Below the pieces are notes generated by a model that did not search any database, was not told the origin of the DNA, and saw only the letters and a list, made by a program, of their open reading frames with translations. From an uncultured Rhodospirillales bacterium (GTDB lineage: Bacteria > Pseudomonadota > Alphaproteobacteria > Acetobacterales > Acetobacteraceae): a stretch of 60,032 nucleotides of DNA. Position numbers and translations under genes: made by a program. This document shows, one piece after another, positions 1-7,928 of the stretch (position 1 is its first letter; each line of letters starts with the position of its first letter). Where the stretch lies: the NCBI GenBank assembly GCA_903893975.1, contig CAITOL010000029.1, positions 1-60,032 on the forward strand. The letters run 5' to 3'.

Positions 1-1295
1 AAGCTCATCTGCTCCCCCGCCGCGTTGACCAGCTTGCGGTCGCGCACCTCCCACCCGGCGGATTTCAGCAACGCCAGCGCGTCGCGCAACGCCGCGCGAT
101 TATTGCCAGACCCGTCGCTGACCGGCAGCCGGAACGGCGTGGTGAACAGCCCGGCCGGCAACTGGTCGCGGAACGGCGCCAGCAACGCCGCCTCCGCCGC
201 CGATGGCAGGCCGCTCGCCGCCAGCTCGCTATTGCTGAAATAGCTGTTGGTGCGGGCATAGGCGCCATGGAACAGATTGGCGTTTTCCCACTCGAAATCG
301 AACACCCAGGCCAGGGCCTGCCGCACCCGCGCGTCGCTGAACAGCTTGCGCCGCGTGTTCATGAAAAACCCTTGCATCCCCGTCGGCAGCCGGTGCGGCA
401 ACGCCTCCTTCTTCACCAGCCCGCGCTGCACGGCCGGAAAGTCATAGGCGGTGGCCCATTCCTTGGAACTGGTCTCCTGCCGGAAGTCGATCTGCCCGGC
501 CTTGAATGCCTGCAACTGCACCGTGGCATCGCGGAAATACTCCGTCCGCCGCGTGTCGAAATTCGCCAGGCCCTTGCCGGTCGGCAAATCCGCCGCCCAG
601 TAATCCCCCACCCGGATCAGGGTAATGCTGCGGCCGAAATCATATTGCGCCACCCGATACGGGCCAGAGCCCATCGGCGGCTCGGTCAGCGGCTTGGTAA
701 AATCCCGGCTCTGCCACCACGCATGCGGCAGCACCGGCAATTGGCCGAGGATCAGCGGCAATTCCCGGTTGGCGGCGGATTTGAACCGAAACGCGACCTC
801 GCGCGGCCCGCGCACCTCCACCGCCGCCACATCGCCGTAATATTGCCGGTAGCGCGGCCGGCCTTGCTCGCGCAGCGTATTGAAGGTCCAGGCCACATCC
901 TCGGCCGTCACCGCGCTGCCATCATGGAACCGCGCCTGCGGCCGCAAGGTGAAGGTCACGCCCATATGGTCCGGCCACACCGTGACGCTTTCGGCCAGAT
1001 GGGCGTAATACGCCTCCGCCTCATCCTCGTTCGCGCGCATCAGCGTGTCGTAAACCCGCCCGATATCCGCCGCCGGCGTGCCGCGCACGATGAACGGGTT
1101 GAAACTGTCAAAGCTGCCCACCGCCCCCTGCACCAACTCCCCGCCTTTCGGCGCGTCCGGGTTCACATAGGGAAAGTGGCTGAAATTCGCCGGCAATTCC
1201 GGCTTGCCGAGCAGCGACAGCCCATGCGTCGGGGTTTGCGCCATCGCAGGCACCACGCAGGCGAGGACTAAGGCCAGAGCCAAACGAACGCGCAA
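1..1295 (-). CDS. ABC transporter substrate-binding protein, family 5 (partial)
   Basis: Periplasmic solute-binding protein of the peptide/nickel/opine type (SBP family 5), which delivers oligopeptides or similar ligands to an inner-membrane ABC importer. The 3' end lies beyond the left edge of the window. A TTG start at 1293-1295 fits best: an AGGAG ribosome binding site ends 7 bases upstream, and it gives a Sec signal peptide (LRVRLALALVLACVV, then PAMAQ) leading into the family pattern PYVNPDAPKGGEL and FNPFIVRGTP. The overlapping frame that starts with GTG at 1299 gives no signal peptide and no family motifs. The start resembles YejA-type binding proteins. Permease genes, if present, would lie to the left. 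The family is secure; the ligand is unknown. Confidence 0.9.
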   Translation of the reverse strand, partial: MRVRLALALVLACVVPAMAQTPTHGLSLLGKPELPANFSHFPYVNPDAPKGGELVQGAVGSFDSFNPFIVRGTPAADIGRVYDTLMRANEDEAEAYYAHLAESVTVWPDHMGVTFTLRPQARFHDGSAVTAEDVAWTFNTLREQGRPRYRQYYGDVAAVEVRGPREVAFRFKSAANRELPLILGQLPVLPHAWWQSRDFTKPLTEPPMGSGPYRVAQYDFGRSITLIRVGDYWAADLPTGKGLANFDTRRTEYFRDATVQLQAFKAGQIDFRQETSSKEWATAYDFPAVQRGLVKKEALPHRLPTGMQGFFMNTRRKLFSDARVRQALAWVFDFEWENANLFHGAYARTNSYFSNSELAASGLPSAAEAALLAPFRDQLPAGLFTTPFRLPVSDGSGNNRAALRDALALLKSAGWEVRDRKLVNAAGEQMS

Positions 1296-1440
1296 ACACC
1301 GTCTCCTGAAGGTGACGCCAGCAGTTTAGTCGCTCTGGCGCCTTCCCACCACTGGCTGCGTGGTCTGTCGGGCGATTGTCTATCACGTTCCCCAAGCGAT
1401 AAGATGCGCGCGGACACTTGAAAGACCGGAACGGCCCTTG

Positions 1441-3279
1441 ATGCGTCAGCCCCCTCATCAGCCCGTCCGCCAGATCATCCGAAATGGGGGGCCGTATCTG
1501 CTCTCGGTGATGCTGGTCGCAGGTTTCGCCGCCCGCATCTGGCGGCTGTTCCCAACGGCCGCTGGAACGATGGGCGGCGACTACGCCCTGTTTCTGCCCA
1601 ACCTGCTGGCTGGCTATTTCTGGTATCTGCAGAACGGGCCGTTCGTCCTGCCCTGGTTCTCCCCCGGCGAATGCGGCGGCGTGCCGTTTTTTGCCGACGC
1701 CAACGTGCCCTGGTTTTCCGTGCCGCAAGCTTTGTCGTTCGTGCTGCCACCATTGACCGCCGTCTGGCTCACCGTGCTCGGCTTCGCGGCCATCGGCTAT
1801 GCCAGCACCTATCTGCTCGCCCGCTCCACCTTCGCCTGTTCCCGGTCTGCGGCATGCATTGCCGGCGCCATGTTCCTGTTCAACGGGTTTTACACCGCCC
1901 GCATGGCGATCGGGCATCTCGCCTTCCATCCGTTCATGCTCACCCCGCTGCTATGCTGGGCGATTTTGCCTGCCGCCAGCCGGCTGAGCCCGGCCGCCTG
2001 GGTCCTGCGGATCTGCCTCGCCGGAGTGCTGGTCGCGGTGATGCTCCAAGCCGGCATGGTGCATGTGGTGCCCGCCGTCGTGCTGAGCGCGGGCATGGTG
2101 GCGCTGATACACATGGCCCTGGCCGGCGGTTCAGCCCGTTGGCTCTGGTCGCTCATCGGGGCGCTTGGCCTGGCCGCGATGCTCGCCGCAGGCAAGTTGG
2201 CCGTGCTGGCCGCCTTCGTCGCGGTTTTCCCACGCGATAGCTATTCACTCCCCGGCTTTCCCAGCCTGCTCGATGCCGTGGCCATGCTGTTCCGCACCTT
2301 ATTCTGGCAGGTGCCAGCGGACGCGCAGAGCCATCTGCGCAACCTGACCTGGGCTCAGGATCGCTATGAATTTGAACTCGGGGTCGGCATCGTCCCGGTT
2401 TTATTGCTCGGCCTGGCCGCCATCGACCATGTGCGCCGGCACCGCACGCCGCAGTGGCGGCTGCCACGGCGGGTCTGGCTGCCGCTGGCCGCCGGCGCGT
2501 TGCTCGCCTGCGTGCCGCTGGCGCTGAACTGGTATGAACCGCATTGGAACGGGCTGCTGAAATCGCTGCCCTATTTCCACAGCAGCAGCAACTTACTTCG
2601 CTGGAACGCCGCCTATATCCTGCCCGCGACGCTGCTCGGCGGCCTGATGTTCGACCGGATTGCGCTGCCTTGGCCCTATGCGCGTCCCGCGTTGGTGGGC
2701 CTGGCGTTGGTCCTGACCATTGGCGCCAGCGTCCTGCGCGATGACGTGCCAGAAGGTGCCATGCGGTATCAACCCGCCCCGATTGGCACCGCCTGGCAGG
2801 CGGCCCGCCGCAGCGGCACCCCACCCCCGATCACCGCCATCGCGGTCTCTGGGGTGAAGTCCAGCCAATCCCGCCGCGGCGATGTCAACGCCAACAATGC
2901 TATCACCGTCGGCTATTCGCACCGGCAGTGCTACCAGCCCATGTTCGGCTACGCGAATGAAAATCTGCCGCTGGCCAATCTGACGCCGACCCTGGTGCTG
3001 CGCGAGGCCAATGGCCTGCTGAACCTGAAAAATCCCGCCTGTTACCTGTTCCCGCGCGAAAACCGCTGCCTGCCCGGCGCGATGTTTGAAGCGAAAGACC
3101 GTGCGGAGGTGGAAGCGTTCGTTGCCTGGAAGCCGTTCCCGTTCGCGCAGCCCGCCACGCTGCGCTGGATCATACTCGGCAATCAGCTTGCGCTGCTCGG
3201 GGTGGCCGCGGCAATACTGGCCGCGGCGGCGATCCTCCTGCGCGCCTTAGCCCGCCAGCGCGCGCACCGCTTGCGGTAA
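1441..3279 (+). CDS. Polytopic inner-membrane protein, GT-C/YfhO-like architecture
   Basis: A 612-residue protein with roughly 10-12 hydrophobic segments and one long soluble region near the C-terminus (about residues 450-570). A short polar N-terminus is followed by a membrane segment and an early acidic loop (GGDYALFLPNLLAGYFW), then FSPGECGGVPFFAD. An acidic first loop followed by alternating membrane helices is the general plan of GT-C glycosyltransferases and YfhO-like proteins, but no diagnostic catalytic motif is certain. The ATG at 1441 is preferred over one at 1360 because it places the membrane segment close to the N-terminus. The last 33 bases overlap the convergent hisN. Probably acts in lipid-linked sugar or envelope glycan chemistry; this is inference. 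Confidence 0.6.
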   Translation: MRQPPHQPVRQIIRNGGPYLLSVMLVAGFAARIWRLFPTAAGTMGGDYALFLPNLLAGYFWYLQNGPFVLPWFSPGECGGVPFFADANVPWFSVPQALSFVLPPLTAVWLTVLGFAAIGYASTYLLARSTFACSRSAACIAGAMFLFNGFYTARMAIGHLAFHPFMLTPLLCWAILPAASRLSPAAWVLRICLAGVLVAVMLQAGMVHVVPAVVLSAGMVALIHMALAGGSARWLWSLIGALGLAAMLAAGKLAVLAAFVAVFPRDSYSLPGFPSLLDAVAMLFRTLFWQVPADAQSHLRNLTWAQDRYEFELGVGIVPVLLLGLAAIDHVRRHRTPQWRLPRRVWLPLAAGALLACVPLALNWYEPHWNGLLKSLPYFHSSSNLLRWNAAYILPATLLGGLMFDRIALPWPYARPALVGLALVLTIGASVLRDDVPEGAMRYQPAPIGTAWQAARRSGTPPPITAIAVSGVKSSQSRRGDVNANNAITVGYSHRQCYQPMFGYANENLPLANLTPTLVLREANGLLNLKNPACYLFPRENRCLPGAMFEAKDRAEVEAFVAWKPFPFAQPATLRWIILGNQLALLGVAAAILAAAAILLRALARQRAHRLR

Positions 3280-4029
3280 CAAAGCGGCATCGCCGACCGA
3301 TAGCACCTGGCCATTGCTCGCAGCGGTCAGTTTCTGCCCCTGCCAGTCCGTCACCCGGCCCCCGGCGCCTTCGACCACCGGCACCAGCGCCGCCCAGTCC
3401 CAGATTTTCATCGTCGCTTCGGCCACCACGTCAATCTGGCCGATCGCCACCAACCCGTGCGCGTAGCAATCGCCGCCCCAGCTGGTGCGCCGCGTGGCCG
3501 CGCGCAGCCGGGCGAACGGCGCCAGATCGTCGGCTTCAAACATGTCCGGGCTGGTGCAGGACAATTCGGCATCCGCCAGATGGGCACACGCCCGCCCACC
3601 AACACGGCCGGGATAGGGGCTGGTATAAACCGTCTCCCGGCCCGCCACGCCCAGCCAGCGTTCGCCGGTGATGCACTGGTCGATGATGCCCAGGATCGGC
3701 GTCTCCCCATCCAGCAGCGCGATCAGCGTGCCGAAACTAGGGCGCCCGGTAATGAAAGCGCGGGTTCCGTCGATCGGGTCCAACACCCAGCGCAACGACG
3801 CGCCAGGGTTTTCCAGCCCGAACTCTTCCCCCAAAATCCCGTGCTCCGGGAAGCGTTCGGCCAGCACCGCCCGCAACGCCCGCTCCGCCGTGCGGTCGGC
3901 GATGGTCACCGGGCTGGCATCGCTCTTCAGATCCGCCCCGACGCCGGCACGGAAAAATGGCCGCACCACCGCCGCAGCCACATCGGCGGCCGCGTTGGCG
4001 GTCGCCACGAACGCGTCGAGGTGGCGCAA
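3247..4029 (-). CDS. hisN: Histidinol-phosphatase, inositol monophosphatase family
   Basis: A 260-residue Mg-dependent phosphatase of the IMPase fold, closest in pattern to the alphaproteobacterial HisN histidinol-phosphatases that perform the penultimate step of histidine synthesis. Metal and substrate motifs are intact: GEEFG at about 67-71, DPIDGT at 84-89 and WDWAA at 210-214. The segment FITGRPSFGTLIALL after the DPIDGT box and the GGDCYA motif are typical of HisN rather than of SuhB-type inositol phosphatases. It lies 8 bases downstream of the cytochrome c gene on the same strand, so the two are probably co-transcribed. Family certain; the histidinol-phosphate substrate is likely. Confidence 0.85.
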   Translation of the reverse strand: MRHLDAFVATANAAADVAAAVVRPFFRAGVGADLKSDASPVTIADRTAERALRAVLAERFPEHGILGEEFGLENPGASLRWVLDPIDGTRAFITGRPSFGTLIALLDGETPILGIIDQCITGERWLGVAGRETVYTSPYPGRVGGRACAHLADAELSCTSPDMFEADDLAPFARLRAATRRTSWGGDCYAHGLVAIGQIDVVAEATMKIWDWAALVPVVEGAGGRVTDWQGQKLTAASNGQVLSVGDAALLPQAVRALAG

Positions 4030-4037
4030 CGTCCTGC

Positions 4038-4571
4038 TTACGGCAGCGCCACCGGGGTCTTGGACAGCGTGCGCAGATACGCGACGATTTCGGCGCGCTG
4101 CTTGTCGCTGTTCAGCCCGGCGAAGGCCATGCGGGTGCCGGCGATGAAGGCGGCCGGCTTCTTCAGCCAGGCATTCAGCTCCTCATACGTCCAGGTGCCC
4201 GCCATGCCCTTCACGCCGGCCGAGTAGGCAAAGCCTTCAGCCCCACCGCGCGGGCGGGTCATCACGCTATACAGGTTCGGGCCGACGCCGTTCTTGCCGC
4301 CGTCGTTGAAGCTGTGGCACGCGCCGCACTGCTTCTTGGCATTGGCTTCACCCGCGGCCACATCGGCCGTGGCGATCATGCCCGTAATCGGTGCCAGCGC
4401 TTCCGGCTTGGCGCCGGCGGCCGGAGCGGCGGCTGCCACTTCAACCTTGATGGCCGGTTGCTTCAGGTTTTCCGGATGGACAAGCGCGCCACCGATAATG
4501 CCCGCAACCATGAAGGTGATGCCCGCGACCAGAACCGCCGCAATCCCCTTGTTGATCTCCATGCTATCCAT
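4038..4571 (-). CDS. cycM: Membrane-anchored c-type cytochrome (CycM-like)
   Basis: A 177-residue class I cytochrome c tethered to the inner membrane by an N-terminal helix (about residues 8-30). It carries electrons in the periplasm, probably from the bc1 complex to a terminal oxidase. Heme attachment is CGACH (Cys82, Cys85, His86) and the likely axial Met is in GTRMAF (Met148). The N-terminus MDSMEINKG matches the usual CycM start, so the ATG at 4571 is chosen over an upstream in-frame ATG at 4619. An alanine/proline-rich linker (about 45-70) separates anchor and heme domain. It is divergent from kdsB and runs into hisN. Confidence 0.9.
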   Translation of the reverse strand: MDSMEINKGIAAVLVAGITFMVAGIIGGALVHPENLKQPAIKVEVAAAAPAAGAKPEALAPITGMIATADVAAGEANAKKQCGACHSFNDGGKNGVGPNLYSVMTRPRGGAEGFAYSAGVKGMAGTWTYEELNAWLKKPAAFIAGTRMAFAGLNSDKQRAEIVAYLRTLSKTPVALP

Positions 4572-4709
4572 ATCGGTGTCGTTCCTCGCGCGAAAGCCTG
4601 CTGACCCGCCACGCCGCATTGCACGGTCGCGTCGGGGTACCTAAGGTGCGCCGCACCATAATGATCGGCAACGCCGGCTTCAACCCACACACGGGCCAAA
4701 AAACACCGC

Positions 4710-5447
4710 ATGACTCCCATCGTCATCATTCCCTCGCGCATGGCGGCCACTCGTCTGCCGGGTAAACCCCTTTCCGACATCCACGGACGCGCCATGATCC
4801 TGCATGTGCTGGACCGCGCGCGCGAGGCCGATATCGGCCCCGTCGCGGTCGCCTGTGGCGATCAGGTGATCGCCGACGCCATCCGCGCCGATGGCGGCAG
4901 CGCTGTTTTGACCGACCCATCCCTGCCGCGCGGCTCGGACCGGGTGCAGGCCGCGCTCACCGCGCTGGACCCGGCGGGCAGGCATGATGTGATCGTCAAC
5001 CTGCAAGGCGACCTGCCCACCATCCCGCCCGCCTATCTGCGCGCCGTGCTCGGCCCGCTCTCGGACCCGTCGATCGACATCGCCACCCTGGTGGCGCCGA
5101 TCACCAGCCGTGCGGAGGCGGAGGCATCCCAGGTGGTGAAAGCGGCCTGCGCGTTCGACGGCGGGCGGGCGGTATCCCCGGCGCTGTATTTCTCCCGCGC
5201 GCCCATCCCCTGGGGCGACGGGCCGCTCTGGCACCATATCGGCATCTACGCCTTCCGCCGCGAAGCCCTGGCGCGCTTCGTGTCCCTGCCCGAATCTCCG
5301 TTGGAAAAGCGCGAATCCCTCGAACAGCTGCGCGCGCTTGAAGCGGGGATGCGGATCGCCTGCGCCCGGGTGGAGCACGCACCGTTCGGGGTGGACACGC
5401 CGGATGATCTGGAACGGGCGCGGCTTGCCTTGCAGCCGGCACCTTAA
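4710..5447 (+). CDS. kdsB: 3-deoxy-manno-octulosonate cytidylyltransferase
   Basis: A 245-residue CMP-Kdo synthetase. It activates Kdo with CTP for lipopolysaccharide inner-core assembly in the cytosol. The N-terminal nucleotide-binding signature IPSRMAATRLPGKPL, the VACGD turn, the QGDLP segment (QGDEP in many homologues) and the C-terminal GVDTPDDLERA are all present, and the length is normal for KdsB. Its promoter region is the 138-base gap shared with the divergent cytochrome c gene. pheA follows after 81 bases on the same strand, so the two could form one transcript. This shows that the host makes Kdo-containing LPS. Confidence 0.95.
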   Translation: MTPIVIIPSRMAATRLPGKPLSDIHGRAMILHVLDRAREADIGPVAVACGDQVIADAIRADGGSAVLTDPSLPRGSDRVQAALTALDPAGRHDVIVNLQGDLPTIPPAYLRAVLGPLSDPSIDIATLVAPITSRAEAEASQVVKAACAFDGGRAVSPALYFSRAPIPWGDGPLWHHIGIYAFRREALARFVSLPESPLEKRESLEQLRALEAGMRIACARVEHAPFGVDTPDDLERARLALQPAP

Positions 5448-5485
5448 CCCGCCCCCACACTGTTTTGCGCCTGCTCGTGAAAAAA

Positions 5486-5507
5486 GAAGTGCTGACCGCC
5501 GCACTTC
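5486..5507 (+). promoter_or_regulatory. Hairpin in the kdsB-pheA intergenic region
   Basis: A perfect 7-base inverted repeat (GAAGTGC and GCACTTC) with an 8-base loop, 22 bases upstream of the pheA start and just before its AAGGA-like ribosome binding site. No T-run follows on the plus strand, so it is not a standard terminator for kdsB. It could tune pheA translation or be incidental. No leader peptide with a run of Phe codons was found. Confidence 0.25.
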
Positions 5508-5528
5508 CCGCAACCAAGGACCTTTGAG

Positions 5529-6380
5529 ATGACTGGCCTCATCGCCTTCCAGGGCCGCCCTGGCGCCTATTCCGACCTCGCCTGCCGCAACGCCTACCCG
5601 GATATGCAAACCCTGCCCTGCCACACGTTTGACGAGGCGATGGCCGCCGTGCGCGACGGCAAGGCCGATCTGGCGATGATCGCCATCGAGAACAGCCTCG
5701 CCGGCCGGGTGCCGGATGTGCACACGCTGCTGCCGGAATCCGGCCTGTATGTGATTGGGGAGGCGTTTCAGCGCGTCGAGCACTGCCTGCTGGCGATCAA
5801 GGGCGCCAAGATCGAAAACCTCAAACGCGCCCATTCGCACGCTGTCGCCCTCGGCCAGGTGCGCAAGGTGCTGAAGGAACTCAACCTCGAAGCGGTGGTC
5901 GAATCCGATACCGCCGGTTCCGCCGAACTGCTCGCCCAATGGCAAGACCCGGAAGCCTGCGCCATCGCCTCCTCGCTGGCGGGGGAGCTGTTCGGCCTGG
6001 AAATCCTGCGCCGCAATATCGAGGACGCCAGCCACAACACCACCCGCTTCTTCGCCATGGCGCGCAAACCGCACGACCTCGCCCCCGGCACGCCGGGGCT
6101 GATGACCACCTTCGTCTTCCGCGTGCGCAACGTGCCGGCGGCGCTCTACAAAGCCCTGGGCGGCTTCGCCACCAACGGCATCAACATGACCAAGCTGGAA
6201 AGCTACATGGTCGGCGGCCATTTCTCCGCCACCCAGTTCCTCTGCGACGTCGAAGGCCATCCCGAAGATCCGGCGCTGCGCCGCGCGCTGGAAGAACTGA
6301 CGTTCTTCTCGCGTGAAACCCGCATCCTCGGCGTCTACCCCGCCGCGCAGTTCCGTAAGGAGCAGGATACCGCCGACTGA
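5529..6380 (+). CDS. pheA: Prephenate dehydratase
   Basis: A 283-residue monofunctional prephenate dehydratase, converting prephenate to phenylpyruvate in phenylalanine synthesis. The catalytic periplasmic-binding-protein-like domain spans about residues 1-180, starting with IAFQGRPGAYSD. It contains IENSLAGRV, which replaces the more common NS.xG.V form, and the conserved NTTRFF segment with the catalytic TRF. A C-terminal ACT domain follows (about 190-275), with the Phe-binding ESY motif in TKLESYMVGG; feedback inhibition by phenylalanine is expected. There is no chorismate mutase domain, as is usual for alphaproteobacteria. A good AAGGA site precedes the ATG. Confidence 0.95.
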   Translation: MTGLIAFQGRPGAYSDLACRNAYPDMQTLPCHTFDEAMAAVRDGKADLAMIAIENSLAGRVPDVHTLLPESGLYVIGEAFQRVEHCLLAIKGAKIENLKRAHSHAVALGQVRKVLKELNLEAVVESDTAGSAELLAQWQDPEACAIASSLAGELFGLEILRRNIEDASHNTTRFFAMARKPHDLAPGTPGLMTTFVFRVRNVPAALYKALGGFATNGINMTKLESYMVGGHFSATQFLCDVEGHPEDPALRRALEELTFFSRETRILGVYPAAQFRKEQDTAD

Positions 6381-6388
6381 GCGCTCGC

Positions 6389-6718
6389 TCACGCAACCGG
6401 CGGATACACCTCCAGCGTCAGGGCTTTCCAACAGATGCGACGCTGCGGGTGCCGGATCAGGTTGTGGCGGCATAAGCGGTCGCGGACGGCCGCGCTCATG
6501 GCGTCCGTCCCGGCCGCAAAATCGGCCAGCAAAGCCAGAGTCTCTGCCGAGAGCAGGGTGGCAAACGCTTCGGTGGATGGGAACCATAGCACCGGCGCCT
6601 GCGGATCATCGGCGATGCTGCCGCTCGCGATGCCCACCGTGCGTGCCTTGAAACGCTCGTAATCCAAAATCGCCATCCGCAGCGTGCTGCCGCGTCGCGC
6701 CGGCTTGGGTGCGGTCAT
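6389..6718 (-). CDS. Putative antitoxin partner of a TumE-family toxin
   Basis: A small 109-residue protein. Its start overlaps the stop of the toxin-like gene by 4 bases (ATGA), which indicates translational coupling. The middle (WFPSTEAFATLLSAETLALL) resembles the segment in antitoxins paired with DUF6516/TumE toxins, where a phenylalanine/serine stretch precedes a short helix-turn-helix. The C-terminal region (about 70-100) could form the rest of a DNA-binding domain, but no clear recognition helix can be assigned by eye. The assignment depends mainly on the neighbour. It ends 9 bases from the convergent pheA. Confidence 0.5.
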   Translation of the reverse strand: MTAPKPARRGSTLRMAILDYERFKARTVGIASGSIADDPQAPVLWFPSTEAFATLLSAETLALLADFAAGTDAMSAAVRDRLCRHNLIRHPQRRICWKALTLEVYPPVA

Positions 6719-7053
6719 GGCGTGGGTCCCCGCCGACGTAGCCAGGCGTCCACATCGTCCCAGAAATCTTCCACCAGCGCCGCCGCGTCGCGATAGGCAT
6801 GGGCGCGCACGCTGCGCAGCCCCTGCATGTGGTCGAACGCGCTGTGGCGCATGGGGTGGCTGTTCTCAAAGCCAACCAACCGCTGTCCAGTCGGGCCATA
6901 CAGGCTCAACCGATAGTCGATCCCGTGCGGATTGTGCTCGGTGGCGGCGCTGGGATGCACATCGAAACGCACCGCCAGTCCGGCCTTGGCATCGACGACG
7001 TAAACCTGCCCGTTAAGCCCGAGAAGCCCATCGAATGTGCGGTCGCGCTGCAT
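6715..7053 (-). CDS. TumE-family (DUF6516) toxin-like protein
   Basis: A 112-residue protein matching the pattern of TumE toxins. It has an N-terminal beta-rich part ending in GIDYRLSLYGPTGQRLVGFEN, then HP/H-rich residues (HPMRHSAFDH), and a C-terminal helix AALVEDFWDDVDAWL. The arrangement YRL...G.R.VG.DN...H...F......L..DF..D+ is the hallmark of the DUF6516 family, described as the toxin in the TumE-TumA toxin-antitoxin module. The toxin gene precedes its partner, as in the described system, and the genes overlap by 4 bases. The upstream 108 bases up to the dsbA-like gene should hold the promoter. Biochemical target not deducible here. Confidence 0.65.
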   Translation of the reverse strand: MQRDRTFDGLLGLNGQVYVVDAKAGLAVRFDVHPSAATEHNPHGIDYRLSLYGPTGQRLVGFENSHPMRHSAFDHMQGLRSVRAHAYRDAAALVEDFWDDVDAWLRRRGPTP

Positions 7054-7161
7054 AGTCTATCGCGATATCGGCTGGCGCCCCGGCTGTCACCGCGCAAAAC
7101 GCCGCGGCGCCAGCTGGGGCGCTAGATTGACTAAGATTTCACGTAAGTCACGGCAGCCCGT

Positions 7162-7926
7162 TCACTTCTTGCGCGCCGCCGCGACTGCGTCCTGCAATTC
7201 CGACAGCTCCGCTGCCCCGGCCAGCAGCTTGCCGCCGATGACATAGGCTGGGGTGCCCTGAATATCCAACTGATGGCTCAGCGCCAGATTGGCATCAATC
7301 CGCAGTTTCACCTCCGGGTCGTCCATGTCGTGCTTCAGTTTCGCCCAATCCAGTCCGGCCTGCTTGGCTGCTGCCTGCAAGGTCGCCTCATCCATGCTCG
7401 GGTTGGCCGCCATCAACAGCGTGTGGAGCTTGAGGTAGCCGCCCTGCTTCTGCGCGGCCAAAAGCGCCCGCGCCCCGGCCACGCTGCCCGGCCCCAGCAC
7501 CGGCAGATCTTTGTAGACGATGCGCAGGTTCGGCTCGCGCTTGATCAACTCGTCCACCACGCTGACCATGCGCCGGCAATACGGGCAGCGCACGTCGAAG
7601 AATTCCACCAACGTGACATCGCCCTTCGGATTGCCCGCAATCGGGTCGGCGGCGTTCTGCGTCAGCGCCGGTCCCAACGCGGCAATCATCTCGCCTGCGG
7701 CGTTTTCCTGCTGATGCGCTTCGTCCTGCTGCAACGCCGTGACCGCATCCCGCAGGATCGACGGGTCCTTGCGCATCGCGTCGCGGATAATCTCGATGAT
7801 CTCCTGCCGCTGCGGCGCGCTGAAACTGGATTGCGCCAGCGCCGGCCCGGTGAGCGCGCCCCCCAGCAACATGGCGGCAGCGAGGCGGCCGGCTTGGCGC
7901 AGGCTGGCCATGGAAATGCGGCGCAT
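7162..7926 (-). CDS. DsbA-family thiol:disulfide protein (ScsC-like)
   Basis: A 254-residue periplasmic thioredoxin-fold protein. A Sec signal peptide ends near LTGPALAQ (about residue 32). A helical N-terminal region (about 36-90), as in ScsC-type proteins, precedes the catalytic domain with active-site CPYC at 114-117. The cis-proline loop is in IQGTPAYVIGG. Such proteins oxidise or isomerise disulfides in exported proteins; the N-terminal helical arm suggests oligomerisation, as in ScsC or Com1-like proteins. It starts 2 bases after the stop of the M48 protease gene, so the pair is a translationally linked envelope quality-control unit. A second ATG five codons downstream is an alternative start. 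Confidence 0.88.
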   Translation of the reverse strand: MRRISMASLRQAGRLAAAMLLGGALTGPALAQSSFSAPQRQEIIEIIRDAMRKDPSILRDAVTALQQDEAHQQENAAGEMIAALGPALTQNAADPIAGNPKGDVTLVEFFDVRCPYCRRMVSVVDELIKREPNLRIVYKDLPVLGPGSVAGARALLAAQKQGGYLKLHTLLMAANPSMDEATLQAAAKQAGLDWAKLKHDMDDPEVKLRIDANLALSHQLDIQGTPAYVIGGKLLAGAAELSELQDAVAAARKK

Positions 7927-7928
7927 AT

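Noticed and set aside
4680-6587. Minus-strand open frame of 635 codons opposite kdsB and pheA
   Set aside because: Antisense to two clear housekeeping genes; no recognisable motifs.
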